DNA of 64,000 nt, from positions 2,232,001 through 2,296,000 of the forward strand of contig NW_026577882.1 of NCBI RefSeq assembly GCF_029407905.1, in the 5' to 3' direction. The stretch is from Bubalus kerabau (taxonomy: Eukaryota; Chordata; Mammalia; Artiodactyla; Bovidae). The position numbers were made by a program, and so were the translations under genes. Position 1 is the stretch's first letter. Each line of letters begins with the position of its first letter. Positions 11,316-23,809 of this stretch are shown piece after piece. A model generated the notes under the pieces. That model had not been told where the DNA came from and did no database searches. It saw only the letters and a program-made list of their open reading frames with translations.

Positions 11316-14300
11316 TGTGGAGTTTGGAGAGAGCACGCGGGATTGCTCTCCAGGCCATGCAGGAAAAGAAGGCCCTCATCTCGCGATGTCGGGGGAGTCT
11401 CGTGGTTTTTCTGGAGCTGCGGTGCCAGTGTGGGGTTTCTCACAAGGTACGACCAGGAGCTCAGGGAGCCTCTCGTGTGGTGTCAGGGAAGTCAAGTCTC
11501 CATACGAGTGGCGAGGGGGCGCACGTCATTGCTCTCGAGTCATGGTAGTGGAATCAGGGCTCAACGCAATGAAAAAGGACGCTCGAGGTCTTTCTCGGGT
11601 TGCGGCAGGAAACCCTGTGTTCCCTCGACTTGTGCCTGTGACCTCAGGTAGCTTCTCAGGGTGCCTCTGAGAAGTCAGGGATACTATGGAGCTGGGAGAG
11701 GCCTCTCGGGACTCCACTGGGTTTGCTGCAATGGAAGAGGGCCTAATCTCGAGATCAGGAAGGAACCTCAGGGTTCCTCTCCATTTCTGACTCAGATCGC
11801 AGGGTCCCTGCAGAGTTGGGACAGGAGAGTCAGGCCTCGTCTTGTGTGGAGGAATGGAACTCCGCTTGCCTCTCGAGTTGTTCAAGGAGTGACAGGCCAC
11901 TTGTCGAGCTGTGTGTGGAACCTGCGGTTTTTTCCAGACAATGCACAGCGGTGTCAGTGCCCCTTCGTGATGTGCTTTCATCCACAGGGTTGCCTTCGAA
12001 GTGGTGTGCGGGCATCGGGTTCTTATCAAGAGCGGACCGGGAAATCGGGGTCTTTTGGAATGCGGCACCACACACGAGGCTACGTCTCGAATTTCCTCAT
12101 GAGACGGGCCTCATGCTGAGGTGTCCCTGGAAGGTCGGGAAAGCCTTCCAGACAAAGCAGGTTAATCGACCCTACTGTCGTGATCAGAAGGGGAGAAGGG
12201 GCTCAGATGAAGTGGTGCCGGGAACCTCGGTGTTCCCCTCGAGTGAGACCGGTATGTCAGGGAACTTTTGGGGTCTCATGAAGCTTGCCAAATACTGTTT
12301 CAAACTTCAAGACGAAACGTGGGACTTCTCTTGAGACGCTGTGGTGGGCAAGGGCCTCATCTTGTGATGAAGGGGAAACCACGTGGTTTTTCTCGAGTTG
12401 CGATGGGATTGTTGACTTACGGCGGGGAATTCAGGCTTCCTCTTGTGTTGGCCCAGGGAAGTCCATTCTTCCATTCGAGTTGCCAGGGAGAGCTGGGTGG
12501 GAATTGCTCTCGAGTCACGGCAGGTCAAAATAGACCTCATCTAGGCTTGTGTCCAGGACCTAATGTTCCTCTCCAGGGGCGATAGGAATCACGGGGACGC
12601 ATTCCAGACTCACCCAGTGAGTCAGGCCTCAGCTCGAGGGGAAGCAAAGGATTCTGATATCCTCCTGGGTCTCGATAGGTATCTCTTGGAGCCCACTGAG
12701 TGGCCTCCAGGGAGTCAAGCCTCCTGTGGAGTTTGGAGAGAGGACTCCGGATTGCTCTCCAGGGTATGCAATAAAAGAAAGCCCACATCTCGCGATGATG
12801 TGGACGTCTCGTGGGTTTAATCCAGCTGGGGCGCCACGTTGTGTTTCTCACGAGGTACGATGGAGAGCTCAGGGGGCCTTTCCTGCAGCACCAGGGAAGT
12901 CAGGTCTCAATGCCCGTGGTGAGGGGGAGCGGGTAATTGCTCTCGAGTCATGTTAGGGGAATCCGGCCTCAAGACGCGTTGAAGAGGATCTTTCGAGGTC
13001 TTTCTGGGGTTGTGGCAGGAAACGCTGGGTTCCCTCGACTTCTGCCGGTGACCTCAGAGAGCTACTCAGGTTGCCTCTGAGAAGTCAGGGATACTGTGGA
13101 GTTGGGAGGGGCCTCTCGGGACTCCACTGGGTTTGGTGCAATGGAAGAGGGCCTCATTTAGAGTTGATGCAGGAACCTTACTGTTTCTCTCCATTTCAGA
13201 CACCGATTGCAGCGTCCCTGCTGAGTTGGGACAGGAGACTCAGGGCTCGTGCTGTGTGGAGGAATGGATCTCTGCTTGCCTCCCAAGTTGTTCACGAGGT
13301 GACAGGCCACTTGTCGAGCTGTATGTGGAACCTGTGGGTTTTTCCAGATGATGCACGGGGTTGTCAATGCCCCTTCGTGTTGTGACTTCATCCACAGGGT
13401 TGCCTTCGAAGAGGTGTCCGGGCATGGGTTCTTATGAAGAGAGGACCAGAGAATCGGGGTCTTTTGGCATGTGGCACCACACACGAGGCTACGTCTCAAA
13501 TTTCCTCGTGAGACAGGCCTCATCCTGAGGCGCGCAGGAAAGTCCGGGAACCCTTTCCAGACAAAGCACCGTTTTGCACTTCAAGACGGACTTGGGGCTT
13601 CTCTTGAGACGCTGTAGAGGGCAAGGGCCTCATCTTGGGATGATGGGGGAATCACGTGGTTTTTCTCAAGGTGCGGCGGGATTCTCGAGTTACGACGAGG
13701 AATTCAGGCTTCCTCTTGTGTTAGCCCAGGGAAGTCCAACCTTCCATTCGAGTTGCGAGGGATAGCTGGGGGTTGCGCTCGAGTCACTGCAGGGCAAAAG
13801 AGACCTCATCCAGGCTTGTGTCTAGGACCTAATGTTCCTCTCAAGGGATGACTGGGAACTTGGGGTTGCATTCCAGACTCACCCGGGAGTCAGGCGTCGT
13901 CTCGAGGGGAAACAAAGGCCTTCTCTCTCTTTTCGAGTCGCGACGGGTATTTCTTGGAGCCCACTGAGTGGACTAAAGGGAGTCAAGCCTCCTCTGGAGT
14001 TTGGAGAGAGGACTCGGGATTGCACTCCAGGACATGCAGGAAAAGAAGGCCCTCATCTCACGAAGACAGGGGGGTCTCGGTGGTTTTACCGAGCTGCAGC
14101 GCCTGTGTTGGTTTCTCAGGGGGTACGACGGGGAGCTCAGGGAGCCTCTTGTGTGGCGCCAGGGAAGTTAGGTCTTGATGCGTGTGGCGAGGGGGAGCGC
14201 GTCATTGCTCTCGAGTCATGGTAGGGGAATCAGGCCTCTAGACGCGTTGAAGAAGGACTCTCAAGATCTCTCTCAGGTCTTGGCAAGAATACCTGGGTTC

Positions 14301-17300
14301 CCTCGACTTGTGCCGGTGACCTCAGGGAGATTCTCCGGGTGCCTCTGAGAAGTCAGGGATACTATGGAGTTGGGAAAGACCTCTCGGGACTCCACTGGGT
14401 TTGGTGAAATGGAAGGGGGCCTCATCTCGAGGGGAGGCAGGAACCTCAGGGTTCCTCTCCATTTCTGATTCTGATCGCAGCCCCCTGCATAGTTGGGAGA
14501 GGTGAGTCACTCCTCGTCTTGTGTGCAGGAATGGACCTCCGCTTGCCTCTCGAGTTGTTCACTGGGTGACAGGCACTTGTTGAGCTGTATGAGTAACCTG
14601 CGGTCTTTTCCAGACGATGCACGGGGGTGTCAGTGCCCCTTCGTGTTGTGCCTTCATCCACACTATCTTCGAATAGGTGTCTGGGCATCGCGTTCTTATC
14701 AAGAGCAGATCGCGAAATCGCGGTCTTTCGGCATGTGGCCCCACCATCGAGGCTACGTCTCGAATTTCCTCGTGAGACAGCCTCATCTGAGGTGTGTGGA
14801 GGAGGTCGGGAACCCCTTGCAGACAAAGCAGGGGAATCGACCCTCCTTTCGCGATCAGGAGGGGAGAAGGGGCTCAGATGAAGTGGTGCCAGGAACCTCG
14901 GTGTTCCCCTCGAGTGCGACCCATATGTCGGGGAACTTTTGGGGTAGCATTAAGGGTGCCAAATATCATTTCGCACTTCAAGACGGAACATGGGACTACT
15001 CTTGAGACGCTGGAGCGGGCAAGAGCCTCATCTTGCAATGACGGGGGAACCACGTGGTTTTTCTCAAGTTGAGGCGGAATTCTCAAATTACTACTGGGAA
15101 TTCAGGCTTCCTCTTGTGTTGGCCCAGGGAGGTCCAATCTTCCATTCTGGTTGCGAGGGAAAGCTGGGGAGTGCTCTCGAGTTACTGCAGGGCAAAAGCG
15201 ACCTCATCTAGCCTTGTGTTCAGGACCCAATGATCCTCTCCAAGGGCGACAGGGATCTCGGGTTTGCATTACAGACTCACCCGGGGAGTTAGGCCTCGTA
15301 TCGAGGGGAAGCAAAGGACTCGGCTCTCCTCTCGAGTTGCGACGTGTATCTCTTGGAGCCCACTGACTGGTCTAAAGGGAGTCAAGCCTCCTCTTCAGTT
15401 TGGAGAGAGGACTCGGTATTGCTCTCCAGGCCATGCAGGAAAAGAAGGCCCACATCTCGAGATGACGGGGGCGTCTCGTGGGTTTTCTCAAGCTGTGGCG
15501 CCAGTGTGGGCTTTCTCACGAGGTACGACGGGGAGTTCAGGTAGCCTCTCGTGTGGCAACAGGGAAGTCAGGTCTCCATGGGCGGGGCAAGGGGGAGCGC
15601 GTCATTGCTCTCCAGTCAGGGTAGGGGAATCGGGCCTCATGACGGGTTGAAAAAGGACTCTCGATGTCTTTCTAGGGTTGCGGCAGGAAACCCTGGGTTC
15701 CCTTGACTTGTGCCGGTGACCTCAGGGAGCTTCTCAGGGTGCCTCTGAGACATCAGGGATACTGTGGATTTGGGAGAGGCCTCTCGGGACTCCTCTGGGT
15801 TTGGTGTAATGGAAGAGGGCCTCATCTCGAGTTGAGGCAGGAACCTCAGGGTTCTGCTCCTGACTTCCTGGAGCCGGATCTGACTCAGATCGCAGGGTCC
15901 CTGCTGAGTTTGCTGAGGAGTGTCAGGTCTCGTGTTCTGCGGAGGAATGGAACTCCGCTTACATCTCAAGTTGTTCGAGGATGACACCACTTTTCTTGAT
16001 GTGTGTGGAACCTGCGGGTATTTCGGAGATGCACGGGGGCGTCAGTGCTCCTTCGTGTTGTGCCTTCATCCACAGGGTTGCCTTCGAAGCGTTGTCCGGG
16101 CATCGGGATCTCCTCAAGTGCGGACCGGGAAATCGGGGACTTTCAGCATGTTCCACCACCCACGAGGCTACGTCTCAAATTTCCTCGTGAGACCGGCCTC
16201 ATCCTGAGGCGCGCAGGAAAGTCCGGGAACCCTTTCCAGACAAAGCAGGGGAATCGACCCTCCTTTCGGGATCAGGAGGAGAGAAAGGGCTCAGATGAAG
16301 TAGTGCCAGGAACCTCGGTGCTCCCCTTGAGTGAAACTGGTAAGTCGGGTAACTTTTCGGGTTGCATCAAGGGTGCCAAGTACCGTTTCGCACTTCAAGA
16401 CGGAACCTGGGACTTCTCTTGAGACGCTGCAGTGGGCAAGGGCCTCATCTAGCGCTGACGAGGGACCCACGTGTTTTTTCTCGAGTTGGGGCAGGATTCT
16501 TGAGTTACGACGGGGAATACAGGTTTCCTCTTGTGTTGGCCCAGGGAAGTCCAATCTTCCATTCGAGTTGCAAGTGAGAGCTGGAGATTGCTCTCGAGTC
16601 ACTGCAGGGCAAAATAGAGCTCATCTAGGTTTGTGTCCAGGACCGAGTTTTTCTCTCCAGGGGCGACAGGGATCTCGGGGTTGCATTCCAGACTCACCCG
16701 GGGAGTCAGGCCTCATCTCGAAGGGAATGAATGGACTCCGCTCTCCTCTCGAGTCGCGACGGGTATCCTTTGGAGCCCAAGAGTGGCCTAAATGGAGTTA
16801 AGCCTCCTGTGGAATTTGGAGAGAGGACTTGGGATTGCTCTCTAGGCCATACAGGAAAAGAAGGCCCTCATCTCGCGATGACGGGGGCGTCTCATGGGTT
16901 TTCTCAAGGTGCAGTGCCTGGTTGGGGTTTCTCACGAGATAGGACGGGGAGCTCAGGGAGACTCCTGTGGTGCCACGGAAGTCAGATCTCCATGGACATG
17001 GCGAGGGGGAGCGCCTCATTGCTCTCGAGTCATGGTAGGGGAATCGAGCCTCAAGACGCTTCGAAGAAGAACTCTCGAGGTCTTTCTCGGGGTGTGGCAG
17101 GAAAACCTGGGTTCCCTCGACTTGTGCCCATGACCTCAGGGAGCTTAGCGGGGTTCCTCTGAGAAGTCAGGGATACTGTGGAGTTGAGAGGGGCTTCTCG
17201 GGACATCACAGGGACTGGTGCAATTGAAGAGGACCTAATCTCGGATTGAGGCAGTAACGTCAGGGTTCCTCTCCATTTCTGACTCGGATAGCAGGGTCCC

Positions 17301-20300
17301 TGCAGAGTTGGGACAGGAGAGTCAGACCTCGTCTTGTGTGGAGTAGTGGAACTCTGCTTGCCTCTCGAGTTGTTCACGGGATGACAGGCCACCTATCGAG
17401 TTGTATGTTGAACCTGCGGTTTTGGGGGACGATGCACAGGGGTGTCAGTGCCCCTTCGTTTTGTGCCTTCATCCACAGGGTTACCTTCAAAGAGGTGACC
17501 AGGCATCGGGATCTTATCAATAGCGGACCAGGAAATCAGGGTCTTTCGGCATGTGGCACAACCCACGAGGCTACGTCTCGAATTCCCTCGTGAGACTGGC
17601 CTCATCCTGAGGTTCGCCGGGAAGTCTGGGAACCCCTTCCAGACAAAGCAGGGGAATTGACCCTCCTGTCGCCATCAGGAGGGGAGAAGAGGCTCAGCTG
17701 AAGCTGTGCTGGGAACCTCCATGTTCTCCTCGAGTGAGACCGGGGTGTCAGGGAAATTTGGGGGTCGCACCAAGGGTGCCAAGTACCGTTTCACACTTCA
17801 AGACGGAACATGGGACTTCCCTGGAGACGCTATAGCTGACAGGGGCCTCATATTTCGATGACAGAGGAACCACGTTGTTTTTCTCCAGTTGCCACGGGAT
17901 TCTCGAATTACAACGGGGAATACAGGCTTCCTCTTGTGTTGGCCCAGGGAAGTCCAATCATCCATTCGAGTTGCGAGGGAGAGCTGGGGATTGCACTTGA
18001 GTCAATGCAGGACAAAAAAGACCTCATTTAGGCTTGTTTCCAGGAACGAGTTTTCCTCTACAGGGGCGACACGGATCTCGGGATCCCATTCCAGACTCAC
18101 CCAAGTAGTCAGGCCTCGGCTCGAGGGGAAGCAACAGACTCCGCTCTCCTCTAGAGTAGCGACGTGTATCTCTTGGAGGCTACTGAGTGGCCTAAAGGGA
18201 GTCAGGCCTCCAGTGGAGTTTGGAGAGTGGACTCGGGATTGCTCTCTAGGTCATGTAGGAAAAGAAGGCCCTCATCTTACGATGACGGGGGCGTCTCGTG
18301 AGTTTTCTCGAGCGGCGGTGCCAGTGTGAGGATTTCATGAGGTAGGACGGGGAGCGCAGGGAGCCTCTCGTGTGGCACCAGGGAAATTAGGTTTCCATGG
18401 GCGTGGCGAGGGGAATGCGTCATTGCTCTCCAGTCATCGTAGGGTATCGGGCCTCAAGACGCGGTAAAGAGGGACTCTCGAAGTCTTTCTCAGAATGCAG
18501 CAGGAAACCCTGGGTTCACTCGACTTGTGCCAGTGACCGCAGAGAGCTTCTGAGGGTGCCTCTGAGAAGTCAGGGATACTGTGGAGTTGGGAGGGGCCTC
18601 TCGGGACTCCACTGGGTATGGCGCAATGGAAGAGGGCCTCATTTCGAGTTGATGCAGGAACGTCAGGTTTCATCTACATTTCTGACTCCGATCGCACGGT
18701 CCCTGCAGAGTTGGGAAAGGAGAGTCAGGCCTTCTCTTGTGTGGAGGAACGGAACTCCGCATGCCTCTCTAGTTCTTCAAGGGATGACAGGACACTTGTC
18801 GATCTGTGTTTGGAATCTGCGTGTTTTTCCGTATTATGCATGGGGATGTCAGTACCCCTTCGTGTTGTGCATTCCTCCACAGGTTTGCTTTCGAAGAGGT
18901 GTCCGGGCATTGGGTTATTAAGAGCGGACCGGGAAATCGGTGTCTTTCCGCATGTGGCACCACCCACCAGGCTACATCTCGAATTTCCTAGTGAGACCGG
19001 CCTCAACCTGAGGTGCGCCGGGAAGGTCGGAACCCCTTGCAGACAAAGCAGGGGAATCGACCCTCCTGTCTCGATCAGGAGGGGAGAAGGGGCACAGATG
19101 AGGTGATGCCGGGAACCTCGGTGTTCCCCTCCAGTGAGACCAGTGTGTAGGGGAACTTTTGGTGTCGCATCAAAGGTGCCAAGTACCGTATCGCACTTCA
19201 AGATGGAACGTAAGACTTCTTTTGAGACGCTGTAGCGGCAATGGCCGCATCTTGCGATGAAGAGGGAATGACGTGGTTTTTCTCGAGTTGTGGCGGGATT
19301 CTTGAGTTACAACGGGAAATTCAGGCTTCCTCTTCTGTTGGCCCAGGGAAGTCCAGTCTTCCATTCGAGTTGCGAGAGAGAGTTGGGGATTGCTCTCGAG
19401 TCACTGCAGGAAAAAAGAGACCTCATCTAGGCTTGTGTCCAGGATCTAATGTTTCTCTCCAGGGGCGACAGGGATCTCCGGTTCCCATATCAGACTCACC
19501 CGAAGAGTCAGGCCTCGCCTCGAGGGGAAGGAAAAGACTCCGCTCTCCTCTCGAGTCGCGACGGGTATGTCTTGGAGTCCACTGAGTGACCAAAAGGGAG
19601 TCAAGCCTACTGTGGAGTTTGGAGAGAGGACTCAGGATTGCTCTCCAGGCCATGCTAGAAAAGAAGGCCGTCATGTCGCGAAAACGGGGGCGTCTCGTGG
19701 GTTTTCTCTATCTGCGGCGCCAGTGTGGGGTTTCTCACGAGGTATGACGGGGAGCTCAGGGAGCCTCTCGTGTGGCGCCAGGGAAGTCAGGGCTTCATGA
19801 GTGTAGCAGAGGGTGCATCATTGCCCTCGAGTCATGGTAGGGGAATCAGGCCTCAAAACGCGTTGAAGAAGGACTCTTGAGTTCTTTCTATGGTAGCGGC
19901 AGTAAACCCTGGGTTCACTCGAATTGTGCTGGTGGCCTCAGGGAGCTTCTCAGGGTGCCTCTGAGAAGTCAGGGATACTGTGGAGCTGGGACGCGTCTCT
20001 CGGGACTCCACTGGGTTTCGTGCAATGGAAGAGGTCCTAATCTTGAGTGGAGGCAGGAACCTCAGCGTTCCTCTCGTGACTTCACTGGCGCTGGTCTGAA
20101 TCAGATTGCAAAGTCCCTGCAGAGTTGGGACAGGAGGGTCAGGCCTCGTCTTGTGTAGAGGAATGAAACCCCACTTGCCTCTCGAGTTCTTCAGGGGTGA
20201 CAAGCCACTTGTTGAGCTGAATGTGGAACCTGCGGGTTTTTCCGGACGATGCACGAGGGTCTCAGTGCCCCTTTGTGTTGTGCCTTCATCCACAGGGTTG

Positions 20301-20650
20301 CCTTCGAAGAGGTGTCCAGGCATGAGGTTCTTATGAAGAGCGTACCGGGAAATCATAGTCTTTTGGCATGTGGCACCACCCGCGAGCTACGTCTAGAATT
20401 TCCTCGTGAGACCGGCCTCATCCTGAAGTGCCCCGTGAAGGTCGGGAACCCCTTACAAACAAAGCAGGGGAAGTGACCCTCCTATCACGAACAGGAGGGG
20501 AGAAGGGGCTCAGATAAACTGGTGCCGGGAACCTCGGTGTTCACCTCGAGTGAGACCGATATTTCGAGGAACTTTTGGGGTCACATCAAGGGTGTCAAGT
20601 ATCGTTTCGCACTTCAAGACGGAACGTGGGACTTTTCTTGAGAAGCTGTA
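11316..20650. repeat. Satellite I array, segment 2a (common subfamily)
   Basis: Anchors at 12430, 13703, 15101, 16518, 17921 and 19320 give spacings of 1273, 1398, 1417, 1403 and 1399. The short 1273 spacing is explained by a ~140 bp deletion near 13567. Monomers share 'ctctgagaagtcagggatactgtggag'-type and 'gtgtggaggaatggaactcc'-type variants that define the common subfamily here. No gene or RNA gene is apparent. Confidence 0.85.
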
Positions 20651-22680
20651 GCAGGCAAGGGCCTCATCTTGTCAAAAGGTGGGAACCACGTGAATTTCCT
20701 CGAGTTGCGGCGGGATTCTCGAGCTACAACTGGGATCTCAGGCTTCCTCTTGGGTTGGCCCTGGGAAGCCCAATCTTCCTCTCGAGTTGTGAGGGAAAGC
20801 TGGGGGTTGCGCTCGAGTCACTGCAGGGCCCAAAAGACCTCACCTAGGCGTGTGTCCGGGACCTAATATTCCTCTCCAGGGAAGGCAGGGATCTCGGGGT
20901 GGCATTCCAGGCTCCCCCGGGGAGTCAGGCCTCGTCTCGAGGGGAAGCCAAGGACTCCGCTCTCCTCTCGAGTCGCGACGCGGGTCGCTGGGAGCCCCCT
21001 GAGCGGCCTCAAGGGAGTCCAGCCTCCTCTTCCGTTTGGAGAGAGGACCCGGGATTGCTCTCCAGGCAATGCAGGAAAAGGAGGCCCTCAGCTCGCGAGG
21101 ACGGGGGCGTCTCAGGGGTTTCCTCGAGCTGTGGCGCCCGTGGGGGTTTTCTCCCGAGGCACGACGAGGATCTCAGGGAGCCTCTCGTGCGGCGCCAGGG
21201 AAGTCAGGTCTCCATGCGCGTGGCGAGGGGGAGCGCGTCCTGGCTCTCGAGTCACGGGAGGGGACTAGGGCCTCGAGACGCGTTGAAGAAGGACTCTCGG
21301 GGTCTTTTTCGGGGGGCGGCGGGAAACCCTCGTTTCCCTCGCCTTCTGCCGGGGACCTTAGGGAACTTCCCAGGGTGCCTCTGAGAGGCGAGGGATCCTG
21401 TGGAGGTGGCGGGGCACCTCGGGACTCTGCTGGGTCTGGCGCAACGGAAGAGGTTCTCACCTCGAGGGGAGTTAGGAACCTCAGGCTTCCTATCCGTTTC
21501 GGACTCCAACCGCAGGGTCCCTGCAGAGTTGGGACAGGAGAGTCAGGCCTCGTCTTGTCTGAGGAAGGGAACCCCGCTTGCCTCTCGAGGTGCTCAGGGG
21601 GTCTCAGGCCCCTCGTCGAGCTGTGTGGAACCCGCGGGTCTTTGCAGACAATGCACGGGGGTGGCAGTGCCCCTTCGTGTTGTGCCTTGACCCACAGGGT
21701 TGTCTTCGAAGAGGGGTCCGGGCCTCGGGTCCTTCTCAAGAGCGGACTGGGGAATCGGGGTCGTTCGGCTTGTGGCACCACCCACGTGGCTCGTCTCGAA
21801 TTTCCTCGTGAGGCCGGCCTCCTCCTGAGGTGCGTTGGGAAGGCCGGGAACCCCTTTCAGACCACGCAGGGGAATCGACTCTCCTGTCGCGATCAGGAGG
21901 GGAGAAGGGGCTCAGATGAAGCGGTGCCGGGACCCTCGGTGTTCCCCTCGAGGGAACCCTTCCTCTCGGGGACTTTTTGGGGGTCGCATGAAGGCTGTCA
22001 GGGACCGTTTCGCCCTTCAGGGCGGAACAGGGGACTTCCCTTGAGACGCCGTCGCAGGCAAGGGCCTCATCTTGCCAAGAGGTGGGAACCACGTGTTTTT
22101 TCTCGAGTTGCGGTGGGATTCTCGAGTTTTGACGGTTATCTCAGCCTTCCTCTTGGGTTGGCCCTGGGAAGCCCAACCTTCCCCTAGAGTTGCGAGGGAA
22201 AGCTGGGGTTTGCGCTCGAGTCACTGCAGGGCCGAAGAGACCTCACCTAGGCCTGTGTCCGGGACCTAATATTTCTCTCCAGGGAAAGCAGGGTCTCGGG
22301 GTTGCATTCCAGGCTCCCCCAGGGAGTCAGGCCTCGTCTCGAGGGGAAGCCAAGGACTCCGCTCTCCTCTCGAGTCGCGACGCGGATCTCTTGGAGCCTC
22401 CTGAGCGGCCTCAAGGGAGTCCAGCCTCCTCTTCCGTTTGGAGAGAGGACCCGGCATTGCTCTCCAGGCCATGCCGGAAAAGAAGGCCCTCAGCTCGCGA
22501 TGACCAGGGTGTCTCATGTGTTTCCTTGAGCTGCCGCGCCAGTGTGGGTTTCCTCACGAGGTACGATGAGGATCTCAGGGAGCCTCTCGTGCAGTGCCAG
22601 GTTAGTCAGGTCTCCATGCACGTGGCGAGGGGGAGCGTGATGGCTCTTGAGTCATGGTAGGGGAATCGCGACTCAAGACA
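20650..22680. repeat. Satellite I, segment 2b (second subfamily)
   Basis: The monomer frame is the same (anchors 20737 and 22140, period 1403) but a diagnostic set of variants differs: ttgggttggccctggg, ggaacttcccagggtgcc, tgtctgaggaaggga and ggtgctcagggggtctcagg. The same set returns at 46395-48250 and 55180-57380. Boundaries are approximate because the change is recognised from scattered variants. Confidence 0.75.
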
Positions 22681-23809
22681 TTTTGAAGCACTCTCGAGGT
22701 CTTTCTCGAGTTGCGGCAGAAAACCCAGGGTTCCCTCAACTTGTGCCTGTGACCTCAGGGAGCTTCTCATTGTGCCTCTGAGAATTCAGGGATGCTGTGG
22801 AGTTGGTAGGGGCCTCTCGGGACTCCACTGGGTGTGCTGCAATGGAAGAGGGCCTCATCTCGAGTGGACGCAGGAACCTCAGGCTTCCTCTCCGTTTCTG
22901 ACTCGGATCCCATGGTCCCTGCAGAGTAGGTACAAGAGAGTCACACCTAGTCTTCTGTTGAGGAATGGACCTTCGTTTGCCTTTCGAGTTGTTTACAGGT
23001 TGACAGGCCACTTGTCGATATGTCTGTGGGACCTGCGGGTTTTTCTGGATGATGCACGCGGGTGTCAGTGCCCCTTCGTCTTGTGCCTTCATCCACAGGT
23101 TTTCCTTCAGAGAGGTGTGCTGGTATCGGGTTCTTTTCAAGAGTGGACCGTGAAATTGGGGTCTTTCGGCATGTGGCACCACCCACGAGGCTACGTCTCG
23201 AACTTCCTCATGAGACCGGCCTCATCCTGAGGTGCGCCCGGAAGGTCGGGAACCCCTTGCAGACAGAGAAGGGGAGTCGACCCTCCTGTCGCAATCAGGA
23301 GAGGAGAAGGGGCTCAGATGGAGTGGTGCCGGGAACCTCGGTGTTCCCTTTGAGTGAGTCTGGTATGTTGCGGAACTTTTGGGGTCGCATCAAGGGTGCC
23401 AAGTACCGTTTCACACTTCAGGATGGAACGTGGGACTTCTCTTGAGATGCTGTAGTGGACAAAGGGCCTCATCTTGCGATGACGAGGGAAGCACGTGGTT
23501 TTTCTCGAGTGGCGGTGGGATTCTCGAGTTACGACGGGGAATTCAGGCTTCCTCTTGTGTTGGCCCAGGAAGTCTAATCTTCCATTTGAGTTGCCAGGGA
23601 GAGCTGGGGATTGGGCTCCATTCACTGAAGTGCAAACTAGACCTCATCTAGGCTTGTATCTAGGACTTAATGTTCCTCTCCATAGGCGTCAGGGATTTGG
23701 GGTTGCACTCCATACTCACCCGGGGAGTCAGGCCTCATCTCGAGGGGAAGCAAAGGACTCCACTCTCTTCTCGAGTCGCGACAGGTATCTCTTGGAGCCC
23801 ACTGAGTGG
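22680..23809. repeat. Satellite I, segment 2c (common subfamily) up to array edge
   Basis: It returns to the common variants (anchor 23542). The array ends abruptly after 'cttggagcccactgagtgg' at about 23809, where the unrelated A/B repeat family begins. Confidence 0.8.

Noticed and set aside
21036..22187. A 383-codon open frame in satellite I
   Set aside because: It spans most of one second-subfamily monomer and is unusually long because stops are rare in this GC-rich variant. It does not persist as the same frame in the neighbouring copies and has no recognisable domain.
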